Shown here: positions 9,107 through 15,090 of the stretch, piece after piece | Layout: the number at the start of each line of letters is the position of its first letter | Numbering within the stretch: position 1 is the first letter of the stretch | Origin: Caldisericia bacterium | GTDB taxonomy: Bacteria; Caldisericota; Caldisericia; UBA6126 | NCBI GenBank assembly: GCA_028700655.1 | Contig: JAQVSG010000009.1 | Location: 1 to 38,231, forward strand | Direction of reading: 5' to 3' | DNA length: 38,231 nucleotides | Translations under genes and position numbers: made by a program | The notes under the pieces: model-generated | What the model saw: the letters and a program-made list of their open reading frames with translations, nothing else | Told to the model about the DNA's origin: nothing | Databases searched by the model: none

Positions 9107-9467
9107 GGGGGTGTAATGGTTTCGACAGTAGGATTGCACTATGTCGGCAAGCCGGAGATGATACTTGGCTCCGTTAAAAATGTATCAAAACAATATTTGC
9201 CAATTATACAAATTACGCAAACAACTACGCCGTAGCTTAACCTACGACTCAGTTTTTAACTCTCCCTTTTCGGGGTTTTAAACTGCAAACAGAAAAGGAG
9301 TTGATGTACCTTCTTCTGAAGAAAGATACGACAATTAAAAAAACTCTTCAGATCTCTATTGATTGGTTCCTTGTTTCCAGCAATAGAGTACAAAACAAGG
9401 GAAGCTTGTAACTCCGGTATACTGTTGTTCTATTTGGACACGGGTTCGACTCCCGTCACCTCCACCA
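9107..9467 (+). ncRNA. ssrA: Transfer-messenger RNA (tmRNA)
   Basis: This is a one-piece tmRNA of 361 bases that rescues stalled ribosomes by trans-translation. The 5' end GGGGGTG (9107-9113) pairs with CACCTCC (9457-9463), followed by the discriminator A and an encoded CCA. The 5' TAATGGTTTCGACAG block and the 3' GGGTTCGACTCCCG T-arm are typical. The tag reading frame runs from the resume codon GCC at 9199 to TAA at 9238-9240 and encodes ANYTNYANNYAVA. The T-rich run at 9470-9477 after the CCA may assist termination. TATACT at 9071-9076 or TAGTAT at 9085-9090 could be the -10 element, but neither has a good -35. Confidence 0.95.
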
Positions 9468-9476
9468 TTCTTTTTT

Positions 9477-9848
9477 TCAACTTGTAATCACAACTGTTTT
9501 TTTGGTATCAAACCAGCCGGAGGTTCTCTTACAAACGCCCACAAGCATGAGCATGACGGGTACTTCGATTAACACGCCAACTACTGTTGCAAGGGCTGCC
9601 CCAGAGGAAAGACCAAAAATCATGACAGCAGTTGCAATGGCAACTTCAAAATGGTTAGAAGCTCCAATCATGGCGGCTGGAGCTGCGTCTTCATATGGCA
9701 GCCGTAGTAGTTTTGCAGCACCGTATCCCAAACTAAAGATTAAAACAGTTTGTATAAATAACGGTATTGCAATCCATACTATAGTTAAAGGATTGGCCAA
9801 TATGGTTTCGCCTTTGAAGCTAAACAATAATACCAAAGTTAGTAAGAT
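9477..9848 (-). pseudogene. acr3 arsenite efflux permease remnant (C-terminal third only)
   Basis: The frame encodes the end of an ACR3-family arsenite/H+ antiporter. [16 protein letters not shown] leads into hydrophobic helices with LGYGAAKLL, the conserved [17 protein letters not shown] helix, and [14 protein letters not shown]. Only about 120 of the usual 350 or so residues are present. ACR3-like sequence begins right after an in-frame TGA (9849-9851). Just before this, on the minus strand, lies AAAGGAGG followed by an ATG (9855-9853) that opens a different frame and stops after ten codons. A ribosome-binding site and start therefore seem joined out of frame to the distal part of the gene, most simply by an internal deletion. 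It directly follows arsM. A TTG at 9836 could give a 119-residue peptide, but a functional pump is unlikely. Confidence 0.75.
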
Positions 9849-9867
9849 TCATTATGACATCCTCCTT

Positions 9868-10656
9868 TTATTTAACAGCAGCAATCATTGCTGGCCGAAC
9901 ATATTTTTCCATTCCACTCCCGGGAAACCAGTCACCTATGAGCTGTTTGCCGTCTTCTTTAATTTCAATGGTAACTTCCGAGAAGCCGACATCGCGGAGC
10001 ATTTGTTCGATCTCATTTGCCTGAATCGCCCCAGCTACACATCCGCAATAAGCGTCTATATTCTGCTGAACGTCATCGGGGAGGGGGGTTATTGCAACTA
10101 CGTCGGATACAGCAAGCCGACCATTTGACTTCAATACGCGGTATGTCTCGCGAAAAACTTGTTCCTTGTCCGGTGACAGATTGATGACGCAGTTGGATAT
10201 AATGATATCAACAGAGTTGTCGGCAACAGGTAGGTGCTCGATTTCTCCAAGCCGGAACTCCACATTCGAATAATCGCCTTTACGTGCATTCTTCCGGGCC
10301 TTTTCAAGCATTTCGGGTGCCATATCAACACCGATCACTTTTCCTTTTGCTCCCGTTTGTTTAGCAGCAAGAAAACAATCGAATCCTCCACCACAGCCAA
10401 GGTCAAGTACAATATCCCCCGGTTTCATCTGTGCTATCGCTTGAGGATTACCACAACCAAGACCCATGTTTGATCCCTTTGGAACAGCTGACAGCTCGTT
10501 GTTAGTATAACCAAGTCGTGTAGTGATTGCCGTGTTGTCCAAAGTTGTCGATCCACAACAACTACGTCCACAGCAAGAACTGTTTTCTTTTGCGATTTCC
10601 GAATAATGGGTTCGAACTTGCTCGCGAATATGATCTTTATGTTGTTTCGTTGTCAT
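9868..10656 (-). CDS. arsM: Arsenite S-adenosylmethionine methyltransferase ArsM
   Basis: ArsM methylates As(III) using SAM, giving methylated and partly volatile arsenicals. The protein is 262 residues. It has the SAM motif VLDLGCGGGFDC (about 83-94) and the cysteines that bind arsenic in this family: C68 in GLGCGNP, C156 in SNCVINLSPDK, and C204/C206 in YCGCVAGA. An extra CCGRSCCG cluster at residues 28-35 resembles the N-terminal cysteine pairs of many bacterial ArsM proteins. The start overlaps the arsC stop in ATGA (10653-10656), so the two are translationally coupled. A strong AAAGGAGG immediately follows for the now broken acr3. Confidence 0.93.
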   Translation of the reverse strand: MTTKQHKDHIREQVRTHYSEIAKENSSCCGRSCCGSTTLDNTAITTRLGYTNNELSAVPKGSNMGLGCGNPQAIAQMKPGDIVLDLGCGGGFDCFLAAKQTGAKGKVIGVDMAPEMLEKARKNARKGDYSNVEFRLGEIEHLPVADNSVDIIISNCVINLSPDKEQVFRETYRVLKSNGRLAVSDVVAITPLPDDVQQNIDAYCGCVAGAIQANEIEQMLRDVGFSEVTIEIKEDGKQLIGDWFPGSGMEKYVRPAMIAAVK

Positions 10657-11114
10657 TGTACCTCTCCTTTAATGTTCATTCCGTCGGGTAGGGTTTCCAC
10701 AAAAGCTCTAATCTCATCCCGTACTTTCCTGTACCAATCAAGTTGCTCTTTTTCCGATGCACCTTTTTTTGCGATCTCTTCGGCAATTACTGAGGGATCG
10801 AGAAAACCTTTATGAATAACCGGGTTTTTCGTTGGGAAAAAAGGACAGGTTTCGTGGGCATGATCACAAACCGTAACAACAACATCAAAAAGTGTTCCCT
10901 GAAATTCTTGTATGTGTTTTGAGTGTTGGTTGGAAATATCAACTCCCATCTCCTTCATCACCTTAACCGCATTGGGGTTGAGCCTTTGCGGTTCAGTGCC
11001 GGCGGAGTAAGCCTCCATAAGATCTCCCTTTAGAAAACGTGTCCATCCTTCTGCCATTTGGCTTCTGCATGAATTGCCAGTACACAAAAACAAAATTCGA
11101 GGTTTTTCACTCAT
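10653..11114 (-). CDS. arsC: Arsenate reductase, thioredoxin-coupled LMW-phosphatase type
   Basis: ArsC reduces As(V) to As(III). The 153-residue protein has the low-molecular-weight tyrosine phosphatase P-loop CTGNSCRS (C11 to R17) and the SAGT strand. The redox pair C83 and C90 in VCDHAHETCP marks the thioredoxin-dependent (Staphylococcus pI258 type) class. The C terminus carries the usual DWYRKVRDEI helix. It is the second gene of the ars operon, 24 bp after arsR, and overlaps arsM by four bases. A membrane thioredoxin is encoded at 35332, but any pairing with ArsC is only a possibility. Confidence 0.93.
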   Translation of the reverse strand: MSEKPRILFLCTGNSCRSQMAEGWTRFLKGDLMEAYSAGTEPQRLNPNAVKVMKEMGVDISNQHSKHIQEFQGTLFDVVVTVCDHAHETCPFFPTKNPVIHKGFLDPSVIAEEIAKKGASEKEQLDWYRKVRDEIRAFVETLPDGMNIKGEVQ

Positions 11115-11138
11115 CGATTTCTCCTTCTTTGATATAGA

Positions 11139-11519
11139 TTATTGTTTTGAACAAAATTTCAACGTTTTATGTTTTTTACAAATCTCTTCTGGCCCACACC
11201 TTGTAATCTCTTCTAAAGAAATAAGATCGAGTAAAGCTTCTGGATCTTCTTTAAGTTTCTTTTCAATCCAGGTAAATACATTTTCAACACCTTGGTTTTC
11301 AGTATGTAGTTGGTAATACACCCACCTTCCTTTCTTTCTTCTTTGAACAAGGTTTGCATTAATCAATACCCCCATGTGCCGAGAAGCAGTGGCGTTTGTA
11401 ACTTGGATTAACTCTGTAATCTGACAGGCACAAAGCTCTTTTTGTGCAACCAAGGCGTGTAAGATACGTAGTCGATTTCGATCCGAGAGAGCTTTGAAAA
11501 TTAAAAGTAAGGATTCCAT
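11139..11519 (-). CDS. arsR: ArsR/SmtB-family arsenic-responsive repressor
   Basis: ArsR is a homodimeric winged-helix repressor released from DNA by As(III). The 126-residue protein starts FKALSDRNRLRIL, as the family does. It has the metalloid site ELCACQ (C30, C32) at the recognition region and the helix NATASRHMGVLINANLV, followed by the wing RRKKGRWVYYQL. Two further cysteines sit in the C-terminal tail (EICKKHKTLKFC) and could add a third thiolate, as in some ArsR variants. It is the first gene of the ars operon behind the promoter at 11565-11592 and probably represses it. Confidence 0.92.
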   Translation of the reverse strand: MESLLLIFKALSDRNRLRILHALVAQKELCACQITELIQVTNATASRHMGVLINANLVQRRKKGRWVYYQLHTENQGVENVFTWIEKKLKEDPEALLDLISLEEITRCGPEEICKKHKTLKFCSKQ

Positions 11520-11536
11520 GTTTGCCTCTTTCTTAT

Positions 11537-11592
11537 ACTTGTTTATTTAGCCAAGTGTCTAAGTATTATATAAAAACAAAAAGAGGCGTCAA
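11537..11592 (-). promoter_or_regulatory. ars promoter with candidate ArsR operator
   Basis: On the minus strand TTGACG (11587-11592), a 16-base spacer and a perfect TATAAT (11565-11570) form a strong promoter. Just downstream, an imperfect palindrome with arms ACTTG and CAAGT around a 10-base AT-rich centre spans 11537-11556. An operator there would overlap the transcription start, which suits steric repression by ArsR. The promoter is clear; the operator assignment is inferred. Confidence 0.6.
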
Positions 11593-11649
11593 TATATAAT
11601 TTCCACAGTATCGAAACAACAGAGAACAGAAAACACCTAAAGAAACCAT

Positions 11650-11678
11650 TTGAGTTTTGGTAGTAATCAAGGTATCAT
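11650..11678 (+). promoter_or_regulatory. Candidate promoter of parAB
   Basis: TTGAGT (11650-11655) and TATCAT (11673-11678) are separated by 17 bases. This gives a short leader of roughly 25 bases before soj. It faces away from the ars promoter in the same 186-bp gap. Confidence 0.5.
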
Positions 11679-11711
11679 CAATAAAACATTTATACAAAAT
11701 CGAGGATGCAT

Positions 11712-12476
11712 ATGGCAAAAGTAATTTCGGTTGCGAACCAAAAAGGCGGGGTAGGAAAAACCACCTCCTCTATTAATATATCCGCGTACATGGCAAAGGC
11801 TGGTAAGTCGGTATTATTGATTGACTTAGACATGCAAGGCAATGCAACAACGGGGAGTGGAATCGATCGTAGCGGTCTTGAAAACTGTGCGTACGATGTA
11901 TTGATACAGTCTATTGAGTGCTCAAAAGTAATTCTTCCTTCTGCTTATGGATACGATGTCTTGCCCTCTACTATGAACTTAGCAGGTGCTGAGGTTGAGC
12001 TTTTACAGGTTTCCTCTTGGGAGTATTCGCTAAAGAAACAACTTGAAAAAATCACAATGCACTATGACTATATTTTTATCGATTGTCCACCTTCATTGGG
12101 TGTCATTACAATTAATGCATTGGTTGCCTCTCAAAGCGTTGTCATTCCATTGCAATGTGAATACTACGCACTAGAGGGTATTTCTTCTTTTGTTCACACG
12201 TTCAAGCGAATTCAAAAAAACCTAAATCCTTCGATTCAAATTGAAGGCGTTTTACTGACAATGTATAATCAAACTACAACCTTGTCAAAAGATGTTTCAA
12301 ACGAAGTAATTAACTACTTTGGGAATTTGGTTTTCAAAACCATTATTCCTAGAAATGTTAGATTGAGTGAGTCACCGTCGTATGGTAAACCGATTAGCGA
12401 ATACGACGAACACTCTAAAGGTGCAAAAGCCTACGAGTTATTAGTAGAGGAGTTATTGCAACATGAACAAACGTAA
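11712..12476 (+). CDS. soj: Chromosome-partitioning ATPase ParA/Soj
   Basis: This is a 254-residue ParA-family ATPase that acts with ParB in origin segregation and, in Firmicutes, modulates DnaA. It has the deviant Walker A KGGVGKTT (about residues 11-18) with the signature lysine, LLIDLDMQGNATTG (Walker A'), and FIDCPPSLG (Walker B). ATG 11712 is preferred because GAGG at 11702-11705 is 6 bases upstream; the ATG at 11706 abuts that site. The last 14 bases overlap parB. Location beside dnaA and the short, HTH-free N terminus mark a chromosomal Soj type rather than a plasmid ParA. Confidence 0.93.
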   Translation: MAKVISVANQKGGVGKTTSSINISAYMAKAGKSVLLIDLDMQGNATTGSGIDRSGLENCAYDVLIQSIECSKVILPSAYGYDVLPSTMNLAGAEVELLQVSSWEYSLKKQLEKITMHYDYIFIDCPPSLGVITINALVASQSVVIPLQCEYYALEGISSFVHTFKRIQKNLNPSIQIEGVLLTMYNQTTTLSKDVSNEVINYFGNLVFKTIIPRNVRLSESPSYGKPISEYDEHSKGAKAYELLVEELLQHEQT

Positions 12477-13299
12477 AGGCGGTTTAGGGAAAGGTTTAGG
12501 AGCTCTTTTAGAAGAATACAAAGACGAAGATAGTTCAATACGAGAGGTTCAAATCCAACTCATTCACAAATCTCCTTATCAACCAAGAGTGAGTATTGAA
12601 CCTGAATCGATCCAAGAGTTGGCAAAATCGATTCAAGAAAATGGCCTTATTGAACCCTTGGTTGTAAGATTTGTGGACACATATTATGAATTGATAGCTG
12701 GTCATAGGCGATTAGAAGCACTTCGATCCCTACAATATACAAAAGCGCCTGTATATATTTTAGAGATATCCGATCGTCAAGCAGCTCAACTAACCATTGT
12801 AGAAAATATTCAAAGAGAAGATTTAAACCCGCTCGATCTTGCAAATAGCCTACAAGTTCTCATTCAAACGTTTTCGATGACGCATGAAGAATGTGCGTCT
12901 TCCATTGGAAAGAGCAGGGTATATGTAACCAACTCTCTGCGGTTGTTACAACTTGATGAGAACACCAAAAATGCTTTACAAAAAGGATACATACAAGAAG
13001 GTCATGCCAGATTGCTATTGTCTGTAAAAGAACCTGACGAAAGAGAAAGAATACTTGCGTATTTAATCACCCAAAAATTGTCTGTAAAGGAGTTGTCTGG
13101 TTACATTGCAAAAACCTGTGGAAAAAAGAAGCCTAAGGTGGTTACTTATCCACACTACAAACCCCAAGAAAAATACCTTACAGATTTTTTACACAAACCC
13201 GTTCAAGTTTTCCACAACCAAATTCGTATAAAGTTTAAAGACGAGAAAGAGTTAAGGGAAATCTTTGAACAACTTCAACTGTCTTATTACAATGATTAA
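12463..13299 (+). CDS. parB: Chromosome-partitioning protein ParB/Spo0J
   Basis: ParB binds parS sites and spreads as a CTP-dependent DNA clamp. The 278-residue protein starts with the Soj-interacting peptide GGLGKGLGALL. It has the CTP-binding fold with SPYQPR, the GHRR motif (residues 80-83) and ENIQREDLNPL (about 114-124). A helix-turn-helix follows near 138-160 (SIGKSRVYVTNSLRLL), then a C-terminal dimerisation region. It overlaps soj by 14 bp and converges on dnaA with 33 bp between. I saw no copy of the usual parS palindrome in the window by eye. Its 3' end contains DnaA-box-like sequences, listed separately. Confidence 0.93.
   Translation: MNKRKGGLGKGLGALLEEYKDEDSSIREVQIQLIHKSPYQPRVSIEPESIQELAKSIQENGLIEPLVVRFVDTYYELIAGHRRLEALRSLQYTKAPVYILEISDRQAAQLTIVENIQREDLNPLDLANSLQVLIQTFSMTHEECASSIGKSRVYVTNSLRLLQLDENTKNALQKGYIQEGHARLLLSVKEPDERERILAYLITQKLSVKELSGYIAKTCGKKKPKVVTYPHYKPQEKYLTDFLHKPVQVFHNQIRIKFKDEKELREIFEQLQLSYYND
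13117..13216. other. Group of DnaA-box-like sequences in the 3' end of parB
   Basis: Three 9-mers match the DnaA box TTATCCACA or its complement: TGTGGAAAA at 13117-13125 (one mismatch), a perfect TTATCCACA at 13146-13154, and TTTTCCACA at 13208-13216 (one mismatch). An AT-only stretch (TATATATATAA) lies nearby at about 13306-13316, between parB and dnaA. They are inside coding sequence, so coincidence is possible. Their grouping beside dnaA makes an accessory DnaA-binding or origin role plausible. Confidence 0.35.
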
Positions 13300-13332
13300 C
13301 TTTTCTATATATATAACAAATCAATAGGCTTG

Positions 13333-14691
13333 TTAAGAAGAGTATTGTAATTTTTTAATAATTTCTTCCACTTCGTTTTTTAATTTCATGTCCGTTTTCA
13401 TCTCGCCTTTTATTTTTTCATACGAGTGAATAATAGTAGAATGATCCCTTCCCCCAAAGTATCTTCCAATAACGGGGAGAGAATAATTCGTCATTTCTCG
13501 AATCAAATATATTGCCACTTGTCTAGGAACAGTCACGTCTTTAGAACGCCTCTTACTCTCTAACATTTGGGGTTTTGTGTTATAAAAATCAGCAACAATC
13601 ACTTTTATTTCTTCCGGTGTGAATTTCTTATAACTCATAGGGAGAAAGTTTTTCAACGTTTCTTTTGCAAACTCTACAGTTACATTTTCAATATTTTGCA
13701 TAGAAGAGTAGCTAGCAACTCGAATAAGAGAACCCTCTAGCTGACGTATGTTATTAAATTTTTGAGAAGCTATAAAGTCAAGGACATCGTCGGGTAAGTC
13801 ATATTGTTCCGACTTGTCTTTGTTTCTCAAAATAGCCAAACGGGTTTCGTAATCAGGGGGATAAATATCAACAGTCAAACCCATAGAAAATCGAGAAATT
13901 AAACGTTCTTGAATGCCCTTTAATTCATTTTGGGGACGGTCACTCGAAATAGCAATTTGCTTTTTCTGGTCATAGAGAGCATTGAATGTGTGGAACAATT
14001 CTTCTTGGGTTCTTTCTTTCCCAACCAAAAACTGGATGTCATCAATAATTAAATAGTCAACCCTGCGAATGTTTTCGCGAAATTTATCCACTGTGTTTAC
14101 TTGGATCGAGTGGACTACCTGATTAAGAAACTGTTCAGACGTAATATATACGATATTTTTGTTCCCATTCTTATTGCATTCATGGGCAATTGCTTGGAGT
14201 AAGTGGGTCTTCCCCAAACCAACACCACCGTATAAAAAAAGAGGGTTGTATACTTTGCCCAAGTCACTTGTAATACTTTTGCAACCTGCATATGCTAACT
14301 GGTTGTTGCTACCCACAATAAAGTTATCAAAAATATAACGGGGATTGAGAGGCAAAGACTCAACACTCTCCGGGTTGCTTAAATAGGAGGTTCTTTCATA
14401 GGCCTGGTTGTAGTCAGTATCAGGAACAGAATTCTTTTCTTTTGGCTCTTCAACGACGAATTCAATGTTTTCTATGGTAGGAAACTGTTTTTTGATAGTA
14501 AAAAGAAAAACAGGCATAAAGGCATCCATGATTTTATTTCTGACAAACTCCGATACAACCGATATTGTCATAGTATTTGATTGAATTGCATGAATCTTAC
14601 TATCTTTAACAGCATAATAACTGGTTGGAACTAACTCCTTCTTAATGTCTTTAAGAATAGAAGACCACTGCTCATTAAATTGTTGGTTCAT
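13333..14691 (-). CDS. dnaA: Replication initiator DnaA
   Basis: DnaA is the AAA+ initiator that binds DnaA boxes and opens the origin. The 452-residue protein has all four domains. Domain I comprises about residues 1-75 and a short linker follows to about 110. The AAA+ core has Walker A YGGVGLGKTH (154-163), Walker B YLIIDDIQFL (213-222) and the ISSDRP sensor I region. The DNA-binding domain ends with the DnaA signature GRDHSTIIHSYEKI. AAAGGA stands 7 bases before ATG 14691. dnaN does not follow; parB converges instead. The 399 bp upstream carry candidate origin features and a weak possible promoter on the minus strand (TTCATA 14762-14767, TACAAT 14740-14745, 16 apart). Confidence 0.97.
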   Translation of the reverse strand: MNQQFNEQWSSILKDIKKELVPTSYYAVKDSKIHAIQSNTMTISVVSEFVRNKIMDAFMPVFLFTIKKQFPTIENIEFVVEEPKEKNSVPDTDYNQAYERTSYLSNPESVESLPLNPRYIFDNFIVGSNNQLAYAGCKSITSDLGKVYNPLFLYGGVGLGKTHLLQAIAHECNKNGNKNIVYITSEQFLNQVVHSIQVNTVDKFRENIRRVDYLIIDDIQFLVGKERTQEELFHTFNALYDQKKQIAISSDRPQNELKGIQERLISRFSMGLTVDIYPPDYETRLAILRNKDKSEQYDLPDDVLDFIASQKFNNIRQLEGSLIRVASYSSMQNIENVTVEFAKETLKNFLPMSYKKFTPEEIKVIVADFYNTKPQMLESKRRSKDVTVPRQVAIYLIREMTNYSLPVIGRYFGGRDHSTIIHSYEKIKGEMKTDMKLKNEVEEIIKKLQYSS

Positions 14692-14717
14692 TAAAAATCC
14701 TTTACAAGAAAAAAAAT

Positions 14718-14834
14718 TTTCGTTTCGTTTGTTTTAGTAATTGTACCGGAAATACTTCATTTATGAAGATGTTTCCACAACCCAAAAACGAAAAAAAGAG
14801 AGAAAAAAATAAGAAAAAAAGAAACGAAACGAAA
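14718..14834. repeat. 13-bp perfect inverted repeat upstream of dnaA
   Basis: TTTCGTTTCGTTT (14718-14730) is exactly complementary to AAACGAAACGAAA (14822-14834), with 91 bases between. Each arm is itself made of repeated TTTCG units. The segment between the arms contains the possible dnaA promoter and the DnaA-box-like TTTCCACAA. The role is unknown; a protein-binding pair or a structured element at the origin are options. Confidence 0.6.
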
Positions 14835-14943
14835 GAAAGCATGGAAATCGCAATTTGTTGTTATATAATTTACCCAATTGATGAAATAATTATTGACGTT
14901 GAAAGCTACGAGGTTTTTGTATGTTTTGGATTGCTTCCATAAT

Positions 14944-14971
14944 TTGATTTTATGGTAGTCTATGGTATTTT
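14944..14971 (+). promoter_or_regulatory. Weak candidate promoter of the first giant gene
   Basis: TTGATT (14944-14949) and TATTTT (14966-14971) are 16 bases apart, implying a leader of about 110 bases. The -10 matches only four of six consensus positions. An alternative is the better -35 TTGACA at 14971, which lacks a matching -10. Low confidence. Confidence 0.25.
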
Positions 14972-15090
14972 TGACATACTTTGTGTTGTACGTTTTTTCC
15001 CTATTCGCGAAGGGGTAGAAGAAACTGATGAATTCAAGTTTCTTACGGATACAGAACCCTTTACAGCGAAGATGAGAAAGGAGAACTGAG

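Larger units (their letters stand above)
14692..15090. other. 399-bp non-coding gap between dnaA and the first giant gene: candidate oriC/regulatory region
   Basis: This is the only gap over 300 bp. From left to right it holds the dnaA ribosome-binding site, one arm of a 13-bp inverted repeat, and a weak DnaA-box-like TTTCCACAA at 14772-14780. A polypurine, A-rich tract follows (about 14783-14839, only a few pyrimidines) that contains the second arm. Next come AT-rich sequence, the tandem 7-mers TATGGTA at 14951-14957 and 14961-14967, and a TTGACA at 14971-14976 without a good -10 partner. A small hairpin with CCCT/AGGG arms around a TTCGCGAA core lies near 14999-15015, and the giant gene's ribosome-binding site is at 15077-15083. 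Position next to dnaA and composition favour an origin. No strong DnaA-box array is present, so the call is tentative. Confidence 0.4.

Noticed and set aside
9502-10128. 208-codon plus-strand frame opposite acr3 and arsM
   Set aside because: The opposite strand encodes clear ArsM and Acr3 sequence; this is a shadow frame.
11520-11705. A second copy of the ssrA 3' end as an attachment-site repeat
   Set aside because: No stretch resembling the T-arm and CCA end of ssrA was found at the far side of the ars module, and no integrase is present.
13300-13332. Bidirectional terminator between parB and dnaA
   Set aside because: Only a 5-bp AACAA/TTGTT stem is available, with no GC-rich part or proper T-run, so it is too weak to call.
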